A DNA stretch of 64,000 nt from the NCBI GenBank assembly GCA_905181855.1, contig CAJIZE010000003.1, positions 62,001 through 126,000 on the forward strand. Reading direction: 5' to 3'. Both the position numbers and the translations under genes were made by a program. Under the pieces are notes generated by a model. The model saw only the letters and a list, made by a program, of their open reading frames with translations, was not told the origin of the DNA and searched no databases. Position 1 is the first letter of the stretch. Every line of letters starts with the position of its first letter. Shown piece by piece: positions 55,923 to 64,000 of the stretch. This DNA is from an uncultured Flavobacteriales bacterium. Lineage in GTDB: Bacteria > Bacteroidota > Bacteroidia > Flavobacteriales_G > Salibacteraceae.

Positions 55923-56950
55923 TGAGATTGAATATTAAACATATACTATTAGTGCTTTTCGTCTGTGCCTTCGGTGTTGATTTATATGCTCAATCAAGTT
56001 ATTCCATTTCCCAATTTAGTCAGCACAAACCCTTAATAAACCCTGCTACAATAGCCTCAAATGCAGAAGTGAATGGCGCTATGTTGTTTCGGAAACAATG
56101 GGTAGGGATTGAAGGTTCTCCTACAACTTCAATTTTTGACGTAAACCTGCCAATTCGTGCTTCTAACAATCATTTAGGGTTATCGGTGCTTGCAGATTAT
56201 TATGGAATTAATCAGAATATTAACGTTAGTTTGACCTATGCTTACAAGGCGAAACTTAATAGAAACGAGTTTTTATCCTTTGCATTATCACCTTCATTAG
56301 AAATGATTCAAGCGGATTATTCATTATTGAATCTTGATTATGTTGATGATGTGACATATTTGAATGCTACCCCAAATGGTATAGCACCTAACTTAAGATT
56401 TGGAGCTTTTTACCAAACAAAATATTATTATTTAGGGGTTTCAACACCAGCTTTGCTTACCAATGAATTTGGTATTAATGGTTCGGGTACAACCTTTAAG
56501 ATGAGTAATGTTCAATACAACATTATGGCCGGGTATAATCGTGAATTTAATAGCAAATGGGATTTACAGTATGCTACCTTAATTAGACAAACCCCGGGTT
56601 CACCAATCCAAGCAGATTTATTATTTCAAACTCAATATCTTGACAAATACGGTGCAGGAGTTTCGTATTCTAGCTCTAAAACTGTAAGTTTCATGTTTAA
56701 CATGTTAATAAATCCTAATTTCAGATTGGCTTATTCCTATGGTTACACATTCTCCCAACTAAGAGCTTTAACTTCGGGTAATCAAGAAATTATGCTTGTT
56801 TTTGGTATTTGGAATAAAAAGAGATCGTACATAAATATGCCTAAATTGTTAGAGCAGTATCAAAATGAACACAAAAATGACGTGGGAACAGAAACAAAAA
56901 AACCAGATAAGAACTTTGGAAAACAACCTTATTCAGGTGGAGGGAATTAA
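55922..56950 (+). CDS. PorP/SprF family type IX secretion outer-membrane protein
   Basis: 342 residues: signal peptide ending LYAQ, then the family opening SISQFSQHKPLINPATIAS and RKQWVGIEGSPTTSIFDVNLPI, and a beta-barrel-like sequence through FRLAYSYGYTFSQLRALTSGNQEIML. SprF helps secretion of SprB in Flavobacterium; other members pair with type B cargo. The TAATG overlap with the cargo gene indicates a dedicated partner. It converges on the next gene with shared stop bases. Confidence 0.92.
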   Translation: MRLNIKHILLVLFVCAFGVDLYAQSSYSISQFSQHKPLINPATIASNAEVNGAMLFRKQWVGIEGSPTTSIFDVNLPIRASNNHLGLSVLADYYGINQNINVSLTYAYKAKLNRNEFLSFALSPSLEMIQADYSLLNLDYVDDVTYLNATPNGIAPNLRFGAFYQTKYYYLGVSTPALLTNEFGINGSGTTFKMSNVQYNIMAGYNREFNSKWDLQYATLIRQTPGSPIQADLLFQTQYLDKYGAGVSYSSSKTVSFMFNMLINPNFRLAYSYGYTFSQLRALTSGNQEIMLVFGIWNKKRSYINMPKLLEQYQNEHKNDVGTETKKPDKNFGKQPYSGGGN

Positions 56951-57729
56951 CCTTTTTGAGCTGCTGCTGCTTTAGCACGTGCTTTTCGAAGTTTCCTGTA
57001 ATACCGCATGTCTTTTACCGGAGCCTTTTTCTTTTGAACTTCTTCATGGAAAAAGTACCTTAAATCTAGGGTTAAATAGCTTCCCTTTGATTCAAATATT
57101 GATTCGGTTTGTATAAAGTCTTGTGTTATACGAAATCCTGATTTATAAATAGTGACAAACGGTCTGTGAAAAGAAGCTCCGAAGTAATAATAGCCACTTT
57201 TTTTGGTTCTGTATTCCCATCCTAAATTAGCAAGCATGGATGGAACAACCCAGCTACGTCTTATTGATAAATGGTAAATGTCGTCGATATCTGTACCTAC
57301 GTCGCTAGGAAAAAAATCAATGGATGCTCCAAATGCCGCATTCATATACACCTCTTGTGATAATTTGATATATACCAATGCCAAAGTCGGTATTTCATAG
57401 CCAATAATTGAAAATTCTCTTGATTTTAATTCAGTGGTAAGTAAATCAATTATATCGCAAGTATAGTTTCGTTTTACGTAATTAATTCCACTCTCTAGTG
57501 AAATGTTTTTGGTAAACCCCTTACGCAACACCATACCGAATGAATAGCTTGGTTTGTTGTTTAAATCAAATTGGAAATTATTTGTTATTTGAGTTTCAAC
57601 TTTATTGGTAATGACGTTAGAAGGAATAAGTGGCTTAAATTGAATACCAACCGTCAGTATTTTTTCTTGAGCCAAACAGACATAGCTTATACACCAAGTA
57701 TATACAATTAGTAACAAGTGCTTTCTCAC
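56947..57729 (-). CDS. Outer-membrane beta-barrel protein of unknown function
   Basis: 260 residues with a signal peptide (LLLIVYTWCISYVCLAQ). Alternating aromatic/hydrophobic strands such as SLESGINYVKRNYTC and YYYFGASFHRPFVTIY, and a final SYLTLDLRYFF, suggest an 8- to 10-strand barrel. The C-terminal 30 residues are strongly basic and Ala-rich (MRYYRKLRKARAKAAAAQ), an odd tail for a barrel. A TACCTTTG box ends only 4 bases before the ATG. No known family recognised. Confidence 0.7.
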   Translation of the reverse strand: MRKHLLLIVYTWCISYVCLAQEKILTVGIQFKPLIPSNVITNKVETQITNNFQFDLNNKPSYSFGMVLRKGFTKNISLESGINYVKRNYTCDIIDLLTTELKSREFSIIGYEIPTLALVYIKLSQEVYMNAAFGASIDFFPSDVGTDIDDIYHLSIRRSWVVPSMLANLGWEYRTKKSGYYYFGASFHRPFVTIYKSGFRITQDFIQTESIFESKGSYLTLDLRYFFHEEVQKKKAPVKDMRYYRKLRKARAKAAAAQKG

Positions 57730-57804
57730 AAAGCAAAGGTAAACATCATACTAGGTATTGTAAGTAGAATGTTTGAGTAATGGGTTTTAGCCACTAAGCG
57801 GAAG

Positions 57805-58953
57805 CTATTCTTTTGTTTCAAGTTTACCATCAGCATGAAGAGCAAACCTACCTCTTGATTTATCATGAACTTGATCTCTTTTAGACCAAGGCCATCCACC
57901 AAACTGTGTTTGATGATAGTCATTAAAGGCCTGCTGAATTTCAATTTTGCTGTTCATTACAAAGGGGCCATGCTGAACTACAGGTTCATCAATTGGTTTG
58001 CCTTGCAGCAACAATAATTTGGCTTCCGTTGAGCCATTTTCAATAACTACTTCAACATCAGACTGAAGATCAACTGCATGATAATACTCAATGTTCTTAC
58101 CGGCAATTTTTATTGATGGGCCCTTATAAAAGTATAGTGTTCTGTTTAATCCAGGAGCTGCTTTAGGTAAAGTCCATGTTCCATTTTTATCAATTTTAAT
58201 ATTCCAAACAGCAACATGATTTAATGCGTCGTTTGCCCATGAATTAGGCGGTGGAGTCGGAGCTGATTTGTCTTCTAATTTTCCGGCTACAACTTCAATC
58301 TCAGTAGTTATCCCATTTTTATCTTCAACCTTTATTATAGGAATATTTTCTCCCCAAAGCATGGTAAAATGAGGGTCAACCATTTTACTTTTTCTTGGTA
58401 AATTAAGCCATATTTGAAAAAGTTCCAAAGGATTGTCTTCATTTTCATCAAGCAATGGAAACATTTCGGAATGCTGAACACCTTTGCCCGCAGTCATCCA
58501 TTGTACATCTCCATCTCCATACCTACCGGCGGCGCCTAAAGAATCTGCATGATCTACCATGCCTTCTCTAACAACTGTAATCGTTTCAAAACCACGATGC
58601 GGGTGGCCTGGGAATCCCGGTATTTTCTCTCCGTGGTACATTCTGAATCCATCTTTCAAAATGAAATCTTGCCCAATATGCCTACCATCTAGTGAACAGC
58701 TTGGGCCCATATCTTTGTTACCTTTTGGATATTTATCTTCATGATGAACACAAAATAAAAAGGGATCTTTTGTTTCCCATTGAAAACCTAATGCTCGAAA
58801 ACCTAAAATTGTTGGATTTGCGCTTGATTGATTGTTATTCATATCTGAAAAATCTTTGTTTTTTCCATATCCTGGAAATGTAATAGCTATCATTGATGTA
58901 ATACCTAATGAGAGCCGCGATAAAAAATCTCTACGATGAATTTGTTTTTTCAT
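57805..58953 (-). CDS. Exported pirin family protein with a Tat-like signal
   Basis: 382 residues. Residues 1-30 (QIHRRDFLSRLSLGITSMIA) look like a twin-arginine signal. The pirin domain keeps the metal ligands: HPHRGFET (two His) and the later VQHSEM (His and Glu). The second cupin half contains the HAV/ELLLLQGKP segment. Most pirins are cytoplasmic and iron-binding, some with quercetinase activity; a secreted one points to an envelope oxidation or stress role. The promoter has a -7 box and a MarR-like palindrome. Confidence 0.88.
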   Translation of the reverse strand: MKKQIHRRDFLSRLSLGITSMIAITFPGYGKNKDFSDMNNNQSSANPTILGFRALGFQWETKDPFLFCVHHEDKYPKGNKDMGPSCSLDGRHIGQDFILKDGFRMYHGEKIPGFPGHPHRGFETITVVREGMVDHADSLGAAGRYGDGDVQWMTAGKGVQHSEMFPLLDENEDNPLELFQIWLNLPRKSKMVDPHFTMLWGENIPIIKVEDKNGITTEIEVVAGKLEDKSAPTPPPNSWANDALNHVAVWNIKIDKNGTWTLPKAAPGLNRTLYFYKGPSIKIAGKNIEYYHAVDLQSDVEVVIENGSTEAKLLLLQGKPIDEPVVQHGPFVMNSKIEIQQAFNDYHQTQFGGWPWSKRDQVHDKSRGRFALHADGKLETKE

Positions 58954-58966
58954 GTTTTAAAGATAA

Positions 58967-59009
58967 CAAATATATAAACTTTCAATTACAATTGTTGTAT
59001 GTACAACAA
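58967..59009 (-). promoter_or_regulatory. Pirin promoter with MarR-like operator
   Basis: The minus-strand -7 box TATATTTG (58967-58974) is 13 bases before the ATG. Upstream of it an inverted repeat TTGTTGTA-TG-TACAACAA (58992-59009, 8-bp perfect arms) lies over the -33 region. The form resembles MarR-family operators (TTGTA...TACAA). No marR gene is in the window. Confidence 0.6.
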
Positions 59010-59067
59010 ATATATTGAATATTGTTTTGTCATATTTTTTAATGCGAATTATTTCTTTCTTTGTTAA

Positions 59068-59718
59068 GTGATAAAATCAGTTGAATTAAAAAAAAAGTAC
59101 GGTAATTTACAGGTACTAAAAGGCATCAATTTACATATAGCGAAAGCAGAAATAGTGTCAATTGTAGGTTCTTCGGGTGCAGGAAAGTCAACCTTATTGC
59201 ATATTTTAGGAACACTTGATAACGCTGACAGTGGATCCATGTTTTTAAACAATGTAGATGTACTAAAATTAAGTTCTAATCAGTTGGCAGCCTTTCGAAA
59301 CAAGCAAATTGGGTTTATTTTTCAATTTCATCATCTTTTACCAGAATTTACAGCACTAGAGAATGTTATAATTCCTGGTTTAATTGCAAAAAAATCTAAA
59401 TCTGAAGTAGAAAAAGAAGCAGAAAAGTATTTGGAATTTTTAGGATTAAGAGATAGAATTGCCCACAAACCATCTGAATTATCAGGAGGTGAGCAGCAAC
59501 GTGTTGCTGTGGCTAGAGCATTAATTAATAATCCGGGAGTTGTTTTTGCTGATGAGCCATCAGGGAACCTTGACTCAGAATCCTCAAAAAGTTTGCACCA
59601 ATTATTTTTTGATTTAAGAACCGAGTTTGATCAAACATTTGTGATTGTTACCCACAACAAAGAGTTGGCTGAAATGGCTGACAGAAAATTGATTATTAAA
59701 GATGGTCTGGTTCAATAA
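59068..59718 (+). CDS. lolD: LolD-like ABC transporter ATPase
   Basis: 216 residues: Walker [10 protein letters not shown] (about 36), Q-loop [18 protein letters not shown], signature LSGGEQQRV (about 137), Walker [15 protein letters not shown] and the H-loop VIVTHN. The NLDSE after Walker B and the overall size match LolD/MacB ATPases for lipoprotein release. No permease is adjacent, unlike in E. coli. GTG start; no promoter clearly seen. Confidence 0.85.
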   Translation: MIKSVELKKKYGNLQVLKGINLHIAKAEIVSIVGSSGAGKSTLLHILGTLDNADSGSMFLNNVDVLKLSSNQLAAFRNKQIGFIFQFHHLLPEFTALENVIIPGLIAKKSKSEVEKEAEKYLEFLGLRDRIAHKPSELSGGEQQRVAVARALINNPGVVFADEPSGNLDSESSKSLHQLFFDLRTEFDQTFVIVTHNKELAEMADRKLIIKDGLVQ

Positions 59719-60467
59719 TGAATGAATCAGAGATTAAGGATGTTTTAGATCATCAATTCAGCAAATACAATCGAATAAGTTTTATTGATGAAGACCCAAT
59801 CAGTATACCTCATAAATTTTCGAAAAAACAAGACATTGAGATTTCTGGTTTGCTTGCCGCAACTATTGCTTGGGGAAATCGTGTTTCGATAGTTAAGAAT
59901 GCGACTAAGCTTGTGCAATTAATGGATTATGAACCTTATGATTTTGTAATGAATCATTCTTCATATGACTTAAATCGCTTCAGTTCATTTGTGCATCGTA
60001 CGTTTAATCCTATTGATTTAGCATTTTTTATTCTTGGACTAAAAAACATTTATACGAAACATGACTCATTAGAAAATGTTTTTACGCATTCTGAAGGTAT
60101 TAAAATGGGAATTGATAAATTTCGAAATGCAATGTTTGAAACAGCTCATAAACCAAGATCTGAAAAGCATATTTCTTCTCCATTGAAAGGTTCGGCAGCA
60201 AAAAGGTTAAACATGTATTTGCGGTGGATGGTAAGAAATGATAATCGTGGAGTTGATTTCGGAATTTGGAGAAAAATAAAACCTTCTCAGTTGTATATTC
60301 CTCTTGATGTACATACGGGCAATGTAGGTCGCGAATTAGGCCTGTTAACCCGTAAACAAAACGATTGGAAAGCTGTTACTGAATTAACAAACGTTTTGAA
60401 AAAGTTTGACGAAAATGATCCAATTAAATATGATTTTGCAATGTTTGGTATGGGGGTGAATGCTTAG
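59718..60467 (+). CDS. TIGR02757 family (DUF2400) protein
   Basis: 249 residues fitting the TIGR02757 family: EISGLLAATIAWGNRVSI, PYDFVMNH, KGSAAKRLNMYLRWMVR and PLDVHTGNVGRELGLL. It looks related to the HhH-GPD DNA glycosylase fold, but function is not established. The TAATG overlap links it to the lolD-like gene, a pairing common in Bacteroidota. Confidence 0.83.
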   Translation: MNESEIKDVLDHQFSKYNRISFIDEDPISIPHKFSKKQDIEISGLLAATIAWGNRVSIVKNATKLVQLMDYEPYDFVMNHSSYDLNRFSSFVHRTFNPIDLAFFILGLKNIYTKHDSLENVFTHSEGIKMGIDKFRNAMFETAHKPRSEKHISSPLKGSAAKRLNMYLRWMVRNDNRGVDFGIWRKIKPSQLYIPLDVHTGNVGRELGLLTRKQNDWKAVTELTNVLKKFDENDPIKYDFAMFGMGVNA

Positions 60468-60514
60468 GTAAATAAAGTTAATTTGTTGTTTTAAAACTCC
60501 AAATCAATTTTAAT

Positions 60515-60543
60515 TTTGAGTTCTGCTTTTCGTTGTAAATTTG
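60515..60543 (+). promoter_or_regulatory. Candidate promoter of the terminal adhesin gene
   Basis: TTTG (60515-60518), 17 bases, then TAAATTTG (60536-60543). Spacing is shorter than usual. It excludes the in-frame TTG at 60541 as start and favours TTG at 60598. Confidence 0.5.
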
Positions 60544-60597
60544 TACCTTCATAAAACCCAAGCCATCGCTGGCAAAAAAATTCTAAAACATAATTAC

Positions 60598-63500
60598 TTG
60601 AGTTTAGTAAAACAGTTTTTTGTTTTGATTTTAATCTTGTTTTCTTTTCAAGATAAGGTTAAAGCATCACACATTTTGGGAGGTAGTATTTCTTACGTTT
60701 ATATGGGTGATCCTGACAATGATGGTAATCCTAATTATCAAATAAATTTAGTTTTATATCAAGATTGTAATTCTAATAACTGGTTTACAACTGGTGGTTC
60801 TTTTCCTCTTCCAAATGCACGTGTAGGTATTTATGAAGGCCAGCTTAATCAAAACAATATGTCGAGATCTGACGAGCTTTTTTTACCCCTTGTTGACTCG
60901 GGTTTGGTAAAGCCGAATTTCTCAGATACTTGCAAGTTTGGTATTTCTAACTATTGCGTTTTTGAAACTGTATATTCTACTGTGGTTGAACTTGATGCAA
61001 CTACTCAGGGATATCATTTTATTTTTGATGTATGTTGCAGAGCAGATCCTCAACCCATGGGCAATGGTCCTAATAATGTCTCAGTAGGATCTGGCGAAGG
61101 GTCGGTATTTCATACTTGGGTTGGTTCAAGTGCAAAAAAAAATAGTTCAGTAATTTTCCCTCCAATAACAGAGCCTTATATCTGTTTGGGCGATACATCA
61201 ATAGTTAATAATACAGCCCAAGATTTAGATGGAAATATACTCACCTTCGAATTTTACAAACCATATGATGGTTCAGCTGCAGGAGCCAATAGTGCTGCAC
61301 CGGGAAGTTTTTCTTATCCGGTAACCAATCTTGTGAATTATTTGAATGGTTTTAATCAGTCAGTACCATTTGGAACAACGGGTTTTGTCTTTATTGACCC
61401 TACAAGTGGTCTTAGCCTTTATCAGTCAGGAACAAATGGAATATACTTAATAGGAATTAAAGTTACTGAACGTGACACAGCAGGAACAATTGTAGGAGTG
61501 AGCGAACGAGAATTTCAATATATTGTAGCACCATGCCAAAATTCTAAACCAAATTCAGCTTCAAAAGTTATTGGTACAAGTGATTCATTAGTGGTGCAAG
61601 AAGGTGATTCAATTTGCTTTCCAATTGGTTTTTATGATCCAGATGGAGATACATTAAATTTAAGTTTTTCTGGTGATGCATTTAATCCTTTTTTAGCTTC
61701 TTCTGCGAGTTTTAGCACTCCAACTTACCTTGACTCTATAATAAGATCTTCAGTTTGTTGGCAAACTACATGTGATCTAGGAAGGGATGCTTTTTATCAA
61801 GTCGTTGCTTCTGCAACTGATAATGGCTGTCCGCCGCGCACAACATTCTCGTCTCATAAAATAACAGTTATACCCTTTAGATTACCGAGTAAAATAAAAG
61901 GAGACACGAATGTTTGTCATGGACCAATCTATCAATACAATATTGATTCTATCATTGCTAAAAACTTCAATTGGCAGGTCACAAATGGGCAATTTATTGG
62001 AAACACTACAAGTAATAAAGTTTTTGTTAAATGGAACAATGGAGTATTAAATGGTGCTCTTTCCATATCACCCGTTAGCGAGTTTGGATGCACTGACGGC
62101 ACATTAAATTTAAACGTTATCCTAAAATCTATTGCTCCTGTAGAAGCAGGAACAGATATTATTTTATGTGATGGCGATTCGGCTATTTTGGGAGGATCTC
62201 CATCAGGTCCGTTAAGTTATATTTATGCCTGGTCTGATGGCGGGTTTTTAAACAATGACTCCATAACCAATCCAATTGCAAAACCAGATACTACTGTTAA
62301 TTTTGTGCTAACTGGAATTGACACTAGTGGATGCTTTGTTACTGATTCAGTTTCAATCGGAATTACCCTAGATCGACTTACCGCAGGGCCAGATCTTTAT
62401 TCTTGTCCCGGCGATTCAGTTCAACTGATTGGAAGTGGAGCAGATATTTATTCGTGGTCTCCCTCAAACGGATTGTCTTCAAATTCAGCTGGGCAGCCTC
62501 TTACTTCACCATTAGATACAACAATTTATGTATTAACCGGAACATTTAATGTTTCAAATTGTGTTTATACCGATACAGTAATGGTAGAAGTTGATACCAT
62601 TGTGCCTACTAACTTGGTAGATTTAAAAAACTACTGCATAGGTGATACAGTTGACATTGGAGGACAACCTACATCGCCTCAAAACACCACTTTTAAATGG
62701 ACTCCCAATAATTTCTTAAGTTCCGACACGGTTTCAAATCCACTTAGTACCGTTCCGAGTGATATAACTTATTACTTAGAGGTGTTCAACGGCGCATGTT
62801 TTGGTTACGATACTATTGACATACATGTTGATACAATACCGTTTTTAAATGCTGGAAACGATACATCCATCTGCGCTCAACAATTCACAGTTATGAACCC
62901 TACAGGTGATAATCTCACAAATTTTCAATGGTATCCCGATTCTGTTTTCTTTAACGATACTATAGCAAAAGCAATTTTTGCAGTGTTTGAAACGCAAACC
63001 ATTTCGCTTCAAGCATATGGAGCGACCGGTTGTATTGCAAGAGATTCTGTTTTGATAACTCAACTTGAATTACCTAAGCCAAAATTTCCTTCGGATACTT
63101 TACTTTGTTTTGGAGATACACTAATCTTAGATGCTGGTCCCGGTCAAACATTTGTATGGAGCCCTAATATTGATATTTTGGATACATCAGTGCAAATCCC
63201 TAAATTCTATACGCTTGATACTACAACTTACACAGTTGATATTTTAGGTTTAAATTCTTGTTTAGGAAAAGACACAATTACGGTTAACACTGGGTTCGTT
63301 TTTATTACAGGTTCAAATGATACTTTAATTTGCCCTGGTGATACTTTTAATCTTTTTGTAACAGGAGGAGCTTCATATAGGTGGTATAACTCTAAATTTA
63401 TTGCAGACTCTACTATTTCAGATCCAACTGTATTTCCTTATTCTTCAACTTCATATTTGGTTGATGTAACTAGTGCTTCAGGTTGTATTAAAACGGATAC

Positions 63501-64000
63501 CATACTTGTAGAAGTTAGCAATGGCAACTTTGTTACCGCAGGAAATAATATAACTATTTGTTATGACGACACCGCAAACCTTGATGTTATTGGTTTAGTC
63601 AATTTTAGGTGGCAACCTAACTTTCGAATTACGAGCACAACATCATCTACACCAAGTGTCTATCCTTTAGATACTTTGGAATACTATGTTTTTGGAACCG
63701 ATTCAAACAATTGTCCAAATGCCGATTCAATAATTGTTTTTGTAAGACCTGAACCGCTAACATTGGTTAGGGCTGATGAAAATATCTGCAAAGGTGATAC
63801 TGCAAACATTGGGGGTATCACACTCAGTGGAATAAGTTATTTATGGACTCCTGACACATCAATTAATAATAGTAATATATCTAATCCAATCGCAAGTCCA
63901 AAAGTTTCAACTCCATATATTCTAAAGGTAACCAATAGCGATGGTTGTAAGAGTAGGGACACCGTGAATATTAACGTCTTTACAATTTTATCAACACCTG
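60598..64000 (+). CDS. Large secreted Ig/PKD-like repeat protein, 5' part
   Basis: The frame is open from TTG 60598 to the window end (1134 codons seen). The start gives a signal peptide (SLVKQFFVLILILFSFQDKVKA) and SHILGGSISYVYMGDPDNDG, the opening seen in many Bacteroidota gliding-associated proteins. A domain of about 400 residues with DVCCRADPQ and a repeated YICLGD/SICFPIGFYDPDGD pattern follows. From about nt 62130 there are eight or so Ig/PKD-like repeats of 70-80 residues (pattern SCPGDSVQLIG ... YSWSP ... TTIYVLT). The end, probably a type B sorting domain, lies outside. It is presumably a surface adhesin. Confidence 0.85.
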   Translation, partial: MSLVKQFFVLILILFSFQDKVKASHILGGSISYVYMGDPDNDGNPNYQINLVLYQDCNSNNWFTTGGSFPLPNARVGIYEGQLNQNNMSRSDELFLPLVDSGLVKPNFSDTCKFGISNYCVFETVYSTVVELDATTQGYHFIFDVCCRADPQPMGNGPNNVSVGSGEGSVFHTWVGSSAKKNSSVIFPPITEPYICLGDTSIVNNTAQDLDGNILTFEFYKPYDGSAAGANSAAPGSFSYPVTNLVNYLNGFNQSVPFGTTGFVFIDPTSGLSLYQSGTNGIYLIGIKVTERDTAGTIVGVSEREFQYIVAPCQNSKPNSASKVIGTSDSLVVQEGDSICFPIGFYDPDGDTLNLSFSGDAFNPFLASSASFSTPTYLDSIIRSSVCWQTTCDLGRDAFYQVVASATDNGCPPRTTFSSHKITVIPFRLPSKIKGDTNVCHGPIYQYNIDSIIAKNFNWQVTNGQFIGNTTSNKVFVKWNNGVLNGALSISPVSEFGCTDGTLNLNVILKSIAPVEAGTDIILCDGDSAILGGSPSGPLSYIYAWSDGGFLNNDSITNPIAKPDTTVNFVLTGIDTSGCFVTDSVSIGITLDRLTAGPDLYSCPGDSVQLIGSGADIYSWSPSNGLSSNSAGQPLTSPLDTTIYVLTGTFNVSNCVYTDTVMVEVDTIVPTNLVDLKNYCIGDTVDIGGQPTSPQNTTFKWTPNNFLSSDTVSNPLSTVPSDITYYLEVFNGACFGYDTIDIHVDTIPFLNAGNDTSICAQQFTVMNPTGDNLTNFQWYPDSVFFNDTIAKAIFAVFETQTISLQAYGATGCIARDSVLITQLELPKPKFPSDTLLCFGDTLILDAGPGQTFVWSPNIDILDTSVQIPKFYTLDTTTYTVDILGLNSCLGKDTITVNTGFVFITGSNDTLICPGDTFNLFVTGGASYRWYNSKFIADSTISDPTVFPYSSTSYLVDVTSASGCIKTDTILVEVSNGNFVTAGNNITICYDDTANLDVIGLVNFRWQPNFRITSTTSSTPSVYPLDTLEYYVFGTDSNNCPNADSIIVFVRPEPLTLVRADENICKGDTANIGGITLSGISYLWTPDTSINNSNISNPIASPKVSTPYILKVTNSDGCKSRDTVNINVFTILSTP

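Overview
The window is AT-rich chromosomal DNA from a member of the Bacteroidota, most likely a marine-type Flavobacteriales (Cryomorphaceae/Crocinitomicaceae-like). The evidence is: several very large secreted proteins with type IX secretion (T9SS) C-terminal sorting domains, a PorP/SprF-family protein, DUF3822, DUF6438, DUF1573 and TIGR02757 proteins, a MoaC-MogA fusion, a MoeB-rhodanese fusion, frequent TTG/GTG starts with few Shine-Dalgarno sequences, and repeated TAnnTTTG -7 promoter boxes, some with a TTG 20-21 bases upstream. I saw no tRNA, rRNA, intact insertion sequence, prophage or CRISPR array.

Layout. 1-5228: 3' end of a giant T9SS cargo (cadherin, Ig-like, SprB and type A sorting modules). 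5279-11892: molybdenum cofactor (Moco) locus, with moaA on + meeting a leftward run modE-like / TSUP permease / mobA / moaD / moeB / moaE / moaCB, and moeA just upstream. A ModE-like palindrome overlaps the -7 box of that run. 11893-15776: valS flanked by repeat-rich spacer DNA that also holds a broken secreted-protein gene with a (CT)9 tract. 15777-26995: housekeeping genes (DUF1573, aminotransferase, pyrG, yidC, DUF6438 lipoprotein, aconitase, FtsX-like permease, rpsF-rpsR-rplI). 27234-37326: dnaX with a programmed-frameshift-like A10 site, MATE transporter, cyclophilin lipoprotein, acyltransferase, RecD-like helicase, and an operon of DUF3822, rsmD, coaD and a TlpA-like thioredoxin. 37408-44207: an envelope locus with a 1111-residue protein made of six two-module repeats, a kinase-less Reg_prop/Y_Y_Y sensor and a CxxCH-containing T9SS cargo. 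44204-50498: acyl-CoA carboxylase beta subunit, a T9SS beta-propeller, a DUF218 protein and a lipoprotein. 51084-56950: a type B T9SS cargo paired with its SprF-like partner. 56947-60467: outer-membrane barrel, exported pirin, LolD-like ATPase and TIGR02757 protein. 60598-end: another large Ig/PKD-like adhesin that runs off the window.

The genes fall into three themes. The first is a compact Moco biosynthesis unit that appears to be molybdate-regulated. The second is ordinary information-processing and central metabolism genes. The third is cell-surface display through T9SS: five cargo-like proteins with type A or type B domains or adhesin repeats, plus one SprF partner. The least familiar part is the 37.4-43.4 kb pair (repeat protein plus orphan propeller sensor), which I propose as a candidate uncharacterised envelope system. 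The best regulatory observations are the dnaX slippery site, the ModE-like box, the MarR-like operator at the exported pirin gene, and the CT tract.
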